The notes under the pieces are model-generated. The model searched no databases, was not told the origin of the DNA, and saw nothing but the letters and a program-made list of their open reading frames with translations. Positions 50,802 to 60,166 of a stretch of DNA of 64,000 nucleotides are shown here, piece after piece; position 1 is the stretch's first letter, and every line of letters begins with the position of its first letter. The stretch spans positions 682,001 to 746,000 of the forward strand of contig NZ_LBJG01000024.1 in NCBI RefSeq assembly GCF_028128765.1, read 5' to 3'. Origin of the DNA: Bradyrhizobium sp. CCBAU 51627 (GTDB lineage: Bacteria; Pseudomonadota; Alphaproteobacteria; Rhizobiales; Xanthobacteraceae). The position numbers were made by a program, and so were the translations under genes.

Positions 50802-51674
50802 TCACAGACCAAGCATGTCCCGGGTTTGCGCGACTGAAGCCACCTCGCGTCCCATGGCGCGTGACAGGTTGGCGATGAACTGGATAACGGCGCCATTATC
50901 CGGGCAGCCGAGTTCCGGCCAACCATAGTCGCCGAGGCCGGCCGAGACGTGGCCGTCGCGCTCGATTGCGAGCGCGGCCTGACTGGTCACGTTGCCGATC
51001 TTGTTCGAGACGGACCATTCGAGCGGTCCGCCGGGAAGGAAGCGTAGATGCGCCTCCAGGCCGTCGATAGTGCCCGGGTGGCCGCCCAAAATACCGCCAC
51101 CCGTCAACTCGAAGACGAACCAGGCAGGGGCGTCGACGAGGCCAATCTCACGAAGTGCCTCGAACATACGCGTGAAGGGGACAGCCCAACTGACGAACTG
51201 CGGTTTGACGCCAAGCGTGCGCAGCCGTTCGGCGAAGAAGCGCAGCGTCTCGGTGCGGTTCACATAGGTCCGGTCGCCGGAGCGGAACCCGCCGTCCTCG
51301 AAGCGGTCGATGTTGGTGCTGCCGCTATCGATCGGCGCGATATCGGGACGTGTGGCGGGATCGCCCGCTAGCGCCTGGATATGCCTGATCCGATCCTCAT
51401 CCTCCCAGCCCGCAGTGATCTGACCGAGCGTTGGATAGACCAGGATATCGCACCGCTCGCGGATGGCGCGGATCGCCGCTGCATAGGTTTCGGCACGGTG
51501 GTCGGGTGAGCCATCGTCGTGACGTGCGTGGAAATGGACGATGCTGGCGCCCGCCCCGCAGGCACGCGCAGCAGCTTCGCCGATTTCCATTGGCGAGAAC
51601 GGGATGTGCCTGTTCTCGCTGCGCGGCGTGTACTCGTTGATCCGAGCCTCGATGATGAGCGGTTTGCGCGCCAT
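50802..51674 (-). CDS. Beta-keto acid cleavage enzyme (BKACE, DUF849), copy 2
   Basis: A 290-residue paralogue of the enzyme at 28585. It shares the metal motif (IVHFHARHDDGSPDH), the IAPIDSGSTNIDRF block and the GHPGTIDGLEAHLRFLPGGP block, and would cleave a beta-keto acid with acetyl-CoA. Copies 1 and 2 differ widely in the barrel loops, so they probably act on different acids. It begins 10 bp after the epimerase-like gene in the same operon, which suggests that the keto acid derives from an oxidised sugar. Confidence 0.92.
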   Translation of the reverse strand: MARKPLIIEARINEYTPRSENRHIPFSPMEIGEAAARACGAGASIVHFHARHDDGSPDHRAETYAAAIRAIRERCDILVYPTLGQITAGWEDEDRIRHIQALAGDPATRPDIAPIDSGSTNIDRFEDGGFRSGDRTYVNRTETLRFFAERLRTLGVKPQFVSWAVPFTRMFEALREIGLVDAPAWFVFELTGGGILGGHPGTIDGLEAHLRFLPGGPLEWSVSNKIGNVTSQAALAIERDGHVSAGLGDYGWPELGCPDNGAVIQFIANLSRAMGREVASVAQTRDMLGL

Positions 51675-51684
51675 CGCTGGTGGC

Positions 51685-52569
51685 CTACTTCTTGTCGGTC
51701 CAGCGATGCTGCGGCTGATAGCCGAGCACCCGCTTGGCCTTCTCGTTGGAGATGACCACCTCGTTGCCGCTGAACGCCTTGCGGCGCTCGATATTCGGAA
51801 AGTGCCTGTCGAGCAGCTCGGTGGTCGGCGTCCGCATTACCGTCTCATCGTTGGTGATGAAAAACTCGTCCTTGCCGCGGACATCATGTTCGATCGCCAG
51901 CGCAACCGCCTGAGCTACGTCGCGATTGTCGATGTAGGTCCAGAAATTCCAGAGACGCTTGGTGGAGTCGTCCTGCCACTCCTCGAACCCCTCATACTCC
52001 TCGGGGTTCATGACATTGGAGAGACGAAGGCAAGTGATGCGCATCTCGGGATCGTTGAGACAGAACTGGCGTGCCATCTCCTCACCGAGCACTTTAGTCA
52101 GCGAATAGACGTTGTAGCCTCGCATCGGATAGGCTTCGTCGACGGGCACATAGGGAGCGCCGGTCTTGTCGTATGGTATGCCGGTGGCGACCTCGCTCGC
52201 GCTCCAGATTACGTTCTTGATGCCGAGACGGCGCGCGGACTCGAACACGTTATAGGTCGCCATCATGTTGATGCGCAGCTCTTCGGCATCCGGCTTCATG
52301 CGCGGGTGGGGCATGCTGGCCAGATGCACGATCGCGTCAAATGCCTTGGGCTCCGCGCGAGCATAAGTATCGGCGCCGATCGACGATAGAGCGTCGAGCG
52401 CTTGGCCGAAGTCGGTGAGGTCGGCGAGAATCGCGGATTCCTCCGGATCGGATGGCGCGATGTTGTCGATAAGGAAAACCTCATAGTCCTTGTCCCGCAG
52501 ATAGGGGACGAGGACCTTGCCGATCTTGCCGAGTGCGCCGGTGACGGCGACACGCTTGCCGTTAGCCAT
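51685..52569 (-). CDS. NAD-dependent epimerase/dehydratase family protein (extended SDR), copy 1
   Basis: A 294-residue extended SDR with cofactor motif VTGALGKIGKVLVPYL, the catalytic Tyr and Lys in YNVYSLTKVLGEEMARQFCL and the ending KAKRVLGYQPQHRW. The short length and the TCLRLSNVM block recall uronate dehydrogenases, which oxidise aldohexuronates to lactones, more than nucleotide-sugar epimerases. A clear paralogue is at 56949. It is the first gene of the minus-strand operon 52569-48873, followed by BKACE, MFS and the RibD-like protein. Confidence 0.88.
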   Translation of the reverse strand: MANGKRVAVTGALGKIGKVLVPYLRDKDYEVFLIDNIAPSDPEESAILADLTDFGQALDALSSIGADTYARAEPKAFDAIVHLASMPHPRMKPDAEELRINMMATYNVFESARRLGIKNVIWSASEVATGIPYDKTGAPYVPVDEAYPMRGYNVYSLTKVLGEEMARQFCLNDPEMRITCLRLSNVMNPEEYEGFEEWQDDSTKRLWNFWTYIDNRDVAQAVALAIEHDVRGKDEFFITNDETVMRTPTTELLDRHFPNIERRKAFSGNEVVISNEKAKRVLGYQPQHRWTDKK

Positions 52570-53178
52570 TGTCTATCTCCGAGTGTGCTCGGGGCCGGAA
52601 TGTCGTTCCGGAGTCCACAACCCGTTAGAATGGCATCCGATGCGAAAATTGCGCTCAACACGCTGTGCGATCTGGCTCACACCGCATGGCCACGTGGCGC
52701 TTTGATTCGCGAGGGCGCCCCATCACGAGAAGGACTCGCCGATAACCTAAGGCTCTCTATGATTTCGATGAAACGCCAGAAGCTCGGTGCCGTACAACTT
52801 CGATACCGTGTCCATTACCTCGCGGGAACGAACGTGGCGGTCCATCGACCCGAGGAAGGGAATTGTGGTTTAGGGATTGTGCTTTCTCGATCATTGGACT
52901 GTTGAGCACCGCTGCACAACGGGTCGTACTGCCAGGTTTTTGACCGAGATTTGGGTCGCAAATGGCGAGATTTGTCTGCCGCTCTGGAATTCGTGCGATA
53001 TCCAGCTCCAAGTGACATGACCTGGCAATCGACGCTCGATGAAATTTGCTTAAAGCAGGCTAGTACAAGAGCCGCGAGCGATTGACGGTCTCAGCTCGCG
53101 CGCATTAATGTATTCATTAAGGGACGCAAAGATCCTGTCGATGCATTTGGGCGCGGCCCATTCTTGGGAGGGATCACC
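52570..53178. other. 609-bp divergent region between epimerase 1 and ABC system 3, with an AT-rich palindrome
   Basis: No supported gene. TTAATG-TATT-CATTAA at 53105-53120 is a perfect 16-bp palindrome 59 bp upstream of the ABC system 3 start and is a candidate operator. A weak plus-strand frame (near 52630-52790) reads KIALNTLCDLAH, faintly like the start of an Rrf2-type regulator, but it does not hold. The ribosome site TTGGGAGGG for the binding protein ends the gap. Confidence 0.45.
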
Positions 53179-54306
53179 ATGTCTAGCCTGATTAAAACCC
53201 TTAGCGCTGCGATAGCTGCTTCTGTCGCAATCATAGGCTTGGCCATAGGCCCGTCGACGGCGGCGGATGTTGCTGCGGCATTGAAGGAGATCGAGGAGCA
53301 TCCCGCGTCCGGTCCGCACGGGGAAAAGCCCGTTCTCGCCAGCGATCTGGGGCTAACCACGGAGGAGATCGCAAAGATCAAGTCGATGAATGCGACTGCG
53401 GCCATCGTCATGCACTACACGGCCTCCGATTGGGCGAAGGCGCAGATGGCGGGCCAAAAGGCTGCTCTCGATATGCTCGGAATCAAGATCATCGCTGTCA
53501 CGGACGCGGGATACAAAGCCGAGCAACAGGTCTCCGACATTGAGACGGTCATGGCCCGCAAACCGAACGTGATGATTAGCGTTCCTGCTGAGCAAAACGG
53601 CACGGCAGCCGCGTACAAGCGCGCGGCGGCTTCCGGCATCAAGATCGTGTTTCTCGATCAGACCGGCGCCGGAATGTCGCCTGGGACGGAGTATGTGAGC
53701 CTCGTGTCTTCCGACAATCGAGGCATGGGCAAGGCTGCGGCGCTGCTTATGGCGCAGGCCCTGAACGGAAAGGGCAATATTGGATTGATTCCGCACGCTT
53801 CCGACCTGTTTGCGACCGTCGAGCGCGTCATGGGGTTCAAGGAGGCGATCAAAGCCTATCCTGACATCAAGATCGTGGCCGAGCAGGGCGTTGGTGGCCC
53901 CGACTTTTCCGGTGAGTCCGAGCGTATCGCCTCCGGGATGCTGACCGCCCATCCTGAACTGAACGGGATTTGGGCTGTCTGGGATGTGCCGACAGAAGGC
54001 GTGCTCGCTGCCGCGCGCACCAGCGGACGCGGGCCAAAGGATCTCGTAATCACGACCTGCGATCTTGGCGTGAACATCGCTATCGACATGGCGAAGAATG
54101 GTTACGTGAAGGGGACGGGATCGCAGCGGCCGTACGGCGCAGGCTATGCGGAAGGCATTTTGGCGGGCTATGCCCTGCTCGGCAAGTCGGCGCCGCCCTA
54201 TGTCGTGCTTCCCGCACTGGCGGTGACCAAGCAGAACTTGATTGCCGGCTGGCCATTGTCCAATGGGACGCCGCCGCCCCAGGTGGTGACGGACGCCTTG
54301 AAGTAG
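53179..54306 (+). CDS. Sugar ABC transporter substrate-binding protein, system 3
   Basis: A 375-residue periplasmic binding protein with a signal peptide of about 30 residues (TLSAAIAASVAIIGLAIGPS, cleavage near TAA-DV). Mature segments fit the Peripla_BP_4 family: AAIVMHYTASDWAKAQMAGQ, VMARKPNVMISVPAEQNGTA and ELNGIWAVWDVPTEGVLAAA. It has an N-terminal extension before the first lobe. ATG 53179 follows GGGAGGGATC; a TTG at 53164 is inside the ribosome site. The ATPase starts 45 bp after its stop. Confidence 0.92.
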   Translation: MSSLIKTLSAAIAASVAIIGLAIGPSTAADVAAALKEIEEHPASGPHGEKPVLASDLGLTTEEIAKIKSMNATAAIVMHYTASDWAKAQMAGQKAALDMLGIKIIAVTDAGYKAEQQVSDIETVMARKPNVMISVPAEQNGTAAAYKRAAASGIKIVFLDQTGAGMSPGTEYVSLVSSDNRGMGKAAALLMAQALNGKGNIGLIPHASDLFATVERVMGFKEAIKAYPDIKIVAEQGVGGPDFSGESERIASGMLTAHPELNGIWAVWDVPTEGVLAAARTSGRGPKDLVITTCDLGVNIAIDMAKNGYVKGTGSQRPYGAGYAEGILAGYALLGKSAPPYVVLPALAVTKQNLIAGWPLSNGTPPPQVVTDALK

Positions 54307-54351
54307 GACCGGTGGGCCCGGGAGTTTGTCCCCGTACGTGAGCTATGGGTC

Positions 54352-55929
54352 ATGATCGAAGCCAGCAACGCGGTCGAGATGACCGGCATCAAGAAGTCGT
54401 TCGGAGGGCTGCACGTCCTCCGCGGGGTCGACTTCGCGGTCAAGCAGGGAACGGTCCACGCGCTGATGGGTGAGAATGGCGCCGGAAAGTCGACGCTGCT
54501 CAAGATACTTCAGGGAATTCTGACGCCGACCGAAGGCTCGATAACCGTCTTCGGTCGGCAGATGAATAGCTTTAGTGCCGCGACATCCCGCGCGTCGGGG
54601 ATCGGGATGATATTTCAGGAGCTCAGCCTGATCCCGAGTCTGACCGTCGCCCAGAACATCTTTCTGGCTCGAGAGCCGAGAAAATTCGGGCTGCTCGTCG
54701 ACGATCGTACGGCGTGGGACCGATCGAGGGTGATCATGTCCGAACTGGGCATGGATGTCGATCCGGCGACGCCTGTTCAGAAGCTCAGCACTGGCCAGAT
54801 GCAGATGGTCGAGATCGCGAAGGCGATCTCGCAAGACGCTCGCATCCTTATTTTGGATGAGCCGACATCCGCATTGACCGGCGTCGAAGTCGAGCGGCTC
54901 TTTTCTCTTCTTAAACGGCTGTCGGCGGATGGGGTCGCGATCGTCTACGTGTCGCATCGGATGGACGAGATATTCGAGATCGCCGAGGAAGTGACCATTC
55001 TCAGGGATGGTCGGAACGTCGCGACAGCACCATTGCGGCACTTGGAAATCCAGGACGTCGTCGAGCATATGATCGGCAAGCGGGTTGGAAGTTTCAGCTG
55101 GCGGCCGCGCTCGGTCGACCGCACGCGTAGCCCGGCTCTCGAGGTTCAATCGGTATCCGGGCCGAATAAGCCGATAAACGCCTCTTTCGAGGTTCATTCC
55201 GGTGAAGTGCTCGGCATTGCAGGACTGTTGGGTTCCGGCCGCAGCGAACTGGCTCGGGTCATGTTTGGTATTGATGCAATGACCTCGGGCGAAATTCGAG
55301 TGAAAGGCCAAGCTGTCAGAATTCGCAGTCCACGTGAAGCGATGGAAGCTGGAATCGCCCTCATACCTGAAAGCAGGGCTCGCGAAGGCCTGATCGCAGC
55401 CCACAGCATACGCACAAATCTCAGTCTACCCCGGCTAGGCGACCTCACTCGTGGACCGTTCCTCGACGGCACGAAGGAAGCCGCTTCTGCGACTGGTTTG
55501 ATCCAGCGACTGCGCATCAAGGCAACTTCCAGCTCGGTCCCGGTGCGAACACTCTCGGGCGGCAACCAGCAGAAGGTTGTGTTGGGGAAATGGTTGGCCA
55601 TGAACCCCGAGATACTCATCCTGGACGAGCCCACGGCGGGCATCGACATCGGCAGCAAAACGGAGATCGTCGATCTCATCCGCGAACTTGCGGATGAAGG
55701 ACGAGCCATCATCATCATTTCTTCCGAGCTCGCCGAACTTCTGGCGGTTAGCGATCGAGTGCTCATCATGAGCGACGGAAGCATTGCCCGTGAGGTGTCC
55801 AGGGAAGAGATTTCCGTGGCGGCCGGCGAGCCGAACGTAAGTGCAGACGAAGGAGTGCAGATCGCGAAGGCGGAGCACAACCTTCAAGTCCTTATTCAGG
55901 AGGTGCGGCTCAATGCTCCGGCGTACTGA
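54352..55929 (+). CDS. Sugar ABC transporter ATP-binding protein (CUT2), system 3
   Basis: A 525-residue ATPase with two fused nucleotide-binding domains. NBD1: Walker A GENGAGKST at 40-48, LSTGQMQMVEIAKAI and ILILDEPTSALTGVE. NBD2: degenerate GLLGSGRSELARVMFG, canonical signature LSGGNQQKVVLGKWLA and ILILDEPTAGIDIGSK. No strong ribosome site is visible before ATG 54352. The permease gene starts inside its last 17 bases, preceded by AGGAGGTG within this gene. Confidence 0.92.
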   Translation: MIEASNAVEMTGIKKSFGGLHVLRGVDFAVKQGTVHALMGENGAGKSTLLKILQGILTPTEGSITVFGRQMNSFSAATSRASGIGMIFQELSLIPSLTVAQNIFLAREPRKFGLLVDDRTAWDRSRVIMSELGMDVDPATPVQKLSTGQMQMVEIAKAISQDARILILDEPTSALTGVEVERLFSLLKRLSADGVAIVYVSHRMDEIFEIAEEVTILRDGRNVATAPLRHLEIQDVVEHMIGKRVGSFSWRPRSVDRTRSPALEVQSVSGPNKPINASFEVHSGEVLGIAGLLGSGRSELARVMFGIDAMTSGEIRVKGQAVRIRSPREAMEAGIALIPESRAREGLIAAHSIRTNLSLPRLGDLTRGPFLDGTKEAASATGLIQRLRIKATSSSVPVRTLSGGNQQKVVLGKWLAMNPEILILDEPTAGIDIGSKTEIVDLIRELADEGRAIIIISSELAELLAVSDRVLIMSDGSIAREVSREEISVAAGEPNVSADEGVQIAKAEHNLQVLIQEVRLNAPAY

Positions 55930-56914
55930 TGGAAGTGGAACTGCGGCGACGCAGCAAGGTCCGTTGGCCATAACGAGAGGCGGTTCCATTGTCTCGGACT
56001 GGCGACAATACGTCGTCTATATCGGGTTCGCGCTGATTTTCGTGATCTTCGCGATCACGCTGAGTGATCGCGGCTTCCTGTCAGCCAATAATCTGCTCAA
56101 CATCGCACGACAAACCGCGATCATCGCCATCATGGCGATGGCCATGACCTTCGTGTTGTGCGCCGGGGAGATCGATTTGTCGGTTGGAGCCATTGCAGGC
56201 CTGGCTTCCGTGACCTCTGGCCTCGCTCTTAGCCGTTACGGGCTTGCACCTGCCATTGCGGCCGGACTCTGTACCGGTCTCCTTGTGGGAGCCGTGAATG
56301 GAAGCTTGACCGCCTGGATCGGCATTCCTTCGTTTCTGGTCACGTTAGGTATGATGGGCTTTGCCCGTGGGCTTGGCATGTGGATGAGCGGAACCTCTCC
56401 CGTGCCGGTGATCGATGACACCTTCATCGCCGTTTTCGGATCGGGGAATATCGGCCCCGTCCCAATCCTTGTATTGTGGGTCGTGATCCTCGGCGCGCTG
56501 GCTCATACGGCCCTGCGAAAGACTCCCTTCGGACGAAAGATCCTGGCCACTGGCGGTGGTGAGACCGCAGCGCGCTACAGCGGCATCAAGACAAGAACCG
56601 TCAAGTTTCAGGCGCTTCTGCTGACCGCCACGGCGGCTTCCGTCGCCGGTATGCTTTACGCGGGACGCCTGCACTCGGGGCGCTTCCAGTTGGGCGAGGG
56701 CGACGAACTGTCGGTTATCGCCGCCGTCGTTCTTGGCGGCACCAGCCTGTTCGGCGGAGCCGGAACGGTCATTGGATCAATCGTGGGGGCGCTGCTGATC
56801 GGCGTTATCAACAATGGTCTTATTCTGCTTGGGCTCGACTTTAGTCAGCAGCTCATGGCGCGGGGCGTTCTCATAGTTCTGGCGGTGGCCTTGGGCCGCA
56901 GCCAGCGCGCGTGA
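55913..56914 (+). CDS. Sugar ABC transporter permease (CUT2), system 3
   Basis: A 333-residue inner-membrane permease. It shows the family core TFVLCAGEIDLSVGAIAGLA near 81-100, the cytoplasmic loop GGGETAARYSGIKTRTVK and DELSVIAAVVLGGTSLFGGA. ATG 55913 has the strong site AGGAGGTG (55897-55904) and overlaps the ATPase gene; the longer in-frame start at 55841 lies within that gene. The second epimerase-type dehydrogenase gene follows 34 bp later. Confidence 0.92.
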   Translation: MLRRTDGSGTAATQQGPLAITRGGSIVSDWRQYVVYIGFALIFVIFAITLSDRGFLSANNLLNIARQTAIIAIMAMAMTFVLCAGEIDLSVGAIAGLASVTSGLALSRYGLAPAIAAGLCTGLLVGAVNGSLTAWIGIPSFLVTLGMMGFARGLGMWMSGTSPVPVIDDTFIAVFGSGNIGPVPILVLWVVILGALAHTALRKTPFGRKILATGGGETAARYSGIKTRTVKFQALLLTATAASVAGMLYAGRLHSGRFQLGEGDELSVIAAVVLGGTSLFGGAGTVIGSIVGALLIGVINNGLILLGLDFSQQLMARGVLIVLAVALGRSQRA

Positions 56915-56948
56915 CTGAGCAGAAACTCCAAAAAAGAAGGACTATCGC

Positions 56949-57803
56949 ATGACCTTGGTCATCGTCACTGGTGGAAGCGGCAAGCTCGGCCGAGCTTGCG
57001 TAAAGGATCTCTTGGATCACGGCTACAACGTGGTCAACGCGGATGTCGCACCTCCTGCGGTGGACCTTTGTCCTTTCGTGCAGGTCAATCTCACGGGTCT
57101 CGACCGCACGATAGAGCTGCTGTCCGGCATGGAATGGTATCACAATCGCGGAGTGGACGCAGTCGTTCACCTCGCTGCCGTTCCAATGCCCGGAGTTGTG
57201 GCTATCAGCGAGGTATTCGGTATCAACACGGCCAGCACCTACAATGTCTTTGAGGCGTCGCGGCGCCTTGGCATACGCAATGTGGTCTGGGCCTCAAGCG
57301 AGACCTTGCTCGGTCTGCCATACAAGGATCCGCCGCCATATCTTCCAGTCGACGAAGACTATCCGGCGAGGCCCGAGACGGCTTACTCGCTCTCCAAAGC
57401 GGTCGGCGAAGAAATTGCACGTCAGTTTTGCCGGTGGGATCCCCTGCTGAAGATTGCGTGCCTGCGGTTTTCGAACGTGATGGATCCGGCCGAATACGCG
57501 CAATTTCCGTCCTTCGATCCGGAAGATCGAAAGTTCAATCTGTTCGGTTACATCGATGCACGTGATGGGGCTCAGGCCATTCGATTATCGCTGGAGGCGG
57601 ATATCAAGGGGGCAGAAGTCTTCGTAATTGCCAATTCCGACACGGTATCGCCGACGTCGAGTGCGGAGCTCGCACAGAAATATTTTCCTGGCGTACCGTT
57701 CAAGAGGAAGATCAGCGGACATGAGACGCTGCTCTCCATAGACAAGGCACGTCGAGTGCTCGGCTATTCGCCGAAGCATAGTTGGCGGCCGGCTCAAAAA
57801 TAG
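56949..57803 (+). CDS. NAD-dependent epimerase/dehydratase family protein (extended SDR), copy 2
   Basis: A 284-residue paralogue of the protein at 51685. It has TGGSGKLGRACVKDLLDHGY, HLAAVPMPG, the catalytic YSLSKAVGEEIARQFCRW, the shared CLRFSNVMDPAEY block and the same ending (KARRVLGYSPKHSWR). It follows ABC system 3 in one operon, so it probably oxidises the imported sugar or uronate. The pair of copies, each beside a different gene set, suggests two sugars or two steps handled in parallel. Confidence 0.88.
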   Translation: MTLVIVTGGSGKLGRACVKDLLDHGYNVVNADVAPPAVDLCPFVQVNLTGLDRTIELLSGMEWYHNRGVDAVVHLAAVPMPGVVAISEVFGINTASTYNVFEASRRLGIRNVVWASSETLLGLPYKDPPPYLPVDEDYPARPETAYSLSKAVGEEIARQFCRWDPLLKIACLRFSNVMDPAEYAQFPSFDPEDRKFNLFGYIDARDGAQAIRLSLEADIKGAEVFVIANSDTVSPTSSAELAQKYFPGVPFKRKISGHETLLSIDKARRVLGYSPKHSWRPAQK

Positions 57804-57858
57804 GGTTGGACAAGAGCTTCTCGTTCAAAAAAGTCGGGGCGCTGCGTTTGGTTGAGAT

Positions 57859-57889
57859 GAAATGGGATCACCTATCCACCGCCCATTTC
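57859..57889 (+). terminator. Possible terminator or operator hairpin after epimerase 2
   Basis: GAAATGGG (57859-57866) pairs with CCCATTTC (57882-57889) around a 15-base loop, 56 bp past the epimerase stop. A short T-rich stretch (GTTTG) follows but no true U-run, so termination is uncertain. It could also be an operator for the gene at 57970. Confidence 0.35.
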
Positions 57890-57969
57890 GTTTGTGGCCT
57901 TGTGCTGGCACGCCCTAGCCTTTCGACGTCCAGCCTAAACTAATAAGCCGCGTTCATTGGGAGGAGCAA

Positions 57970-58968
57970 ATGGAGTCAAGAAAGACTCGTTCGCAAATGA
58001 GGCGCCGGGATCTCGTCAAGGGAGCTGCCTTGGTGAGCGGTGCGGCGTTGACCGAGGCGGTTGCTACGCGCAGTGAAGCAAAGGAACCGAAGTCCGATAA
58101 GCAGGCACCGTCGTATTATCGATTTGCATTGGGGGAAGCACAGGTCACTGTCGTATCGGACGGACCGCTGCCGCTCGGAGACCCGAGCGAAAGCTTCCTG
58201 GGTGTGCCGAAGGAGGAAGTCGTGCGCATGCTCGACAGGAGCTTCCTTCCGACAAAGGAAGTCGTGCTCGAGCAGAATGCGCCGGTTGTCAACTTTGGAA
58301 ACAGGCTGGTCCTGTTTGACACCGGAATGGGATCACTCAAGCAGTTCGGGCCCACCACGGGGCGCCTGAAGAGCAGCATGGCCGCTGCCGGAATTGCTCT
58401 TGAGGACATCGACGCGGTGGTCTGTTCGCACGCGCGCTGAGATCACATCGGTGGTATCTGGGGGGATGATAACAAGCCGACGTTCCCGAATGCACAGATC
58501 TACATCAGCCAGACCGACTACGACTTTTGGACTGACAAGAGCAAGCTTGGCGGTGATCTCGACGGTTTGGTCAAGGCGGCGATCCACAACTTGCCGCCCG
58601 CGCGCGACCGCATCGTTTTCTTCAAGGACGGCGAGCAGTTTCTGCCGGGAGTGAATGCGATCGCATCGCCCGGTCACACACTCGGTCATCACTGCTTCAT
58701 GATCGAGTCGGCGGGGAAGTCGTTTTGCTATGTCGGGGATCTGACACACCATCCCGTGCTGCTGTTCGAAAAACCTCGAATGGAGTTTGTGTTCGACACG
58801 GATTCCAAGCTGTCGGTGAAATCACGCGTGAGAGTGCTGGATATGTTGGCCGCGAACAGGACGCCGCTGATGTCATATCATTTCCCCTGGCCCGGCCTCG
58901 GTCACGTGGGGAAGGATGGTGACGGCTTCCGCTATTATCCTGAGCCAATGCACATGTCCTCTCTTTAG
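57970..58968 (+). pseudogene. Tat-exported MBL-fold hydrolase gene with a stop in the zinc motif
   Basis: The frame codes for an exported metallo-beta-lactamase-fold hydrolase of about 332 residues, like methyl-parathion-hydrolase-type proteins. A twin-arginine signal (RRRDLVKGAALVSGAALTEA) leads. At codons 154-159, where the family has HAHxDH, the sequence reads His-Ala-Arg-stop-Asp-His (CAC GCG CGC TGA GAT CAC). The same frame then continues without error to 58968 with IGGIWGDDN, SPGHTLGHHCF, YVGDLTHHP and SYHFPWPGLGH. One His ligand is also changed, so simple readthrough would not restore activity. The rest looks undecayed, so the damage is recent. Not cotranscribed with the next gene, which is on the other strand. 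Confidence 0.8.
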
Positions 58969-59037
58969 CTTGCGGGGTGGGTCAAGTCGGGCACTGCCAG
59001 ATCCGGACTCGTCAGCTGAGTTCGGCCCCGGACTTCC

Positions 59038-59931
59038 CTACGTCTCAGTCTCGCGTAAAGCCTGCGACATCCATTTCCGGAACGTGGCGATCTTCGGTAC
59101 GTTGGTGCGGGAGCGGCGGTAGACCAGGCTGTGACACAGCATACGAGCGCCATTCGGTCCGAAAGGCATGACCAGGCGACCGCTTTCGAGCTCGCGTTGG
59201 ACTAGCAGTCGGCTCTCCAAACAAACACCGAGGCCGTCGACGGCGGTGCTGATAGCCATGAAAGAGCGGTCAAAACGAGGGCCGCGCTCTAGATCCAGCT
59301 CGACCTTTGCGTCCTCTGCCCAGTGCTTCCATCGGTAGAGGTTGACTTCGGAGTGGATCAAGACGTGCTTCTTTATGTCGCCCGGCGTCCGAATCCGCGA
59401 TGCGCCTTTCATGAGCTTGGGTGAGCACAACACGACGATCGTCTCAAGCGGGAACGAATCAACCCCGAGGTAAGCTGCAGGCACGAAGGTGCCGTATCGA
59501 ATATCGATGTCGACGGCGTCGCCTCCGAGATCGGCAGCGTCGCCCGACGCATTCAATCTCAAATCAATTTCCGGATTGAGCGCGCCGAATCTGGAGAGCC
59601 GTGGCATCAGCCACTGGCTCGCAAAACTCGGGACCGAATGTATCGTCAGGATGTCGCTTTTACCTTTTCTCGCGACAGTCTGGCTTGCGGCTTCAATTCG
59701 CCCGAGCGCCTCGGATACTTCGTCGGCATACCTTCGACCGACGTCGGTCAGCATGACCGCGCGGTTGATTCGATGAAAGAGCTGTACGCCCAAAGTGGTT
59801 TCCAGTGATCTGATCTGGTGGCTCACGGCGGAGGGCGTCACCATCAATTCGTCCGCGGCGCGAAGGAAGGAGCCAAGGCGCGCGGCGGCTTCGAAAATCT
59901 GAATGGCGCGCAAATGGAGCAGGTGGGTCAT
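59038..59931 (-). CDS. LysR family regulator (GcvA-like), LysR-2
   Basis: A 297-residue regulator with the wHTH LRAIQIFEAAARLGSFLRAA and TPSAVSHQIRSLETTLGVQL and a C-terminal effector domain (LTIHSVPSFASQWLMPRLSR). It is divergent from the dehydrogenase/hydrolase/TRAP operon, the standard LysR layout, and the region between holds the 40-bp element also found in front of the transketolase genes. So it probably controls itself, the 60167 operon and the transketolase pair. It is a distant paralogue of LysR-1 at 29646. Confidence 0.92.
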   Translation of the reverse strand: MTHLLHLRAIQIFEAAARLGSFLRAADELMVTPSAVSHQIRSLETTLGVQLFHRINRAVMLTDVGRRYADEVSEALGRIEAASQTVARKGKSDILTIHSVPSFASQWLMPRLSRFGALNPEIDLRLNASGDAADLGGDAVDIDIRYGTFVPAAYLGVDSFPLETIVVLCSPKLMKGASRIRTPGDIKKHVLIHSEVNLYRWKHWAEDAKVELDLERGPRFDRSFMAISTAVDGLGVCLESRLLVQRELESGRLVMPFGPNGARMLCHSLVYRRSRTNVPKIATFRKWMSQALRETET

Positions 59932-59940
59932 GGTTCACAT

Positions 59941-59980
59941 GAATACAGATCATCTAACTTGGACTTTAATTCCTTTGTTG
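59941..59980. promoter_or_regulatory. Putative LysR-2 binding element in its own divergent region
   Basis: This segment starts 10 bp upstream of the LysR-2 start codon and has GAAT, GATCATCTAA, TAATTC and TTTG blocks at the same spacing as the segment at 38984-39023. The outer GAAT and ATTC arms are inverted with respect to each other. The rest of 59981-60166 shows no gene. Confidence 0.5.
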
Positions 59981-60166
59981 GGGCCGGGCAAGATTACTAG
60001 GCTCAAGCGATAGAGAATGCGGACAGACAACCGCAAGATCCGGAGGTACGTCCACTGTGCTCTCATTGCGAGAGTCCTCCGCTCCTTCTTGCTCGGTCAG
60101 CGCTCCCTTCGCGAAGGCGAGGGAGGCCGCGTGCTCGAAAGGAATACGAAGGGACACCATCGCGAT

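Noticed and set aside
52630..52790. Rrf2-like regulator fragment (KIALNTLCDLAH)
   Set aside because: Only a faint resemblance over about 15 residues; no helix-turn-helix can be followed.
58438..58440. TGA in the MBL gene as a selenocysteine or recoded codon
   Set aside because: The preceding zinc-ligand codon is also changed (His to Arg) and no SECIS-like hairpin is evident; a damaged gene is simpler.
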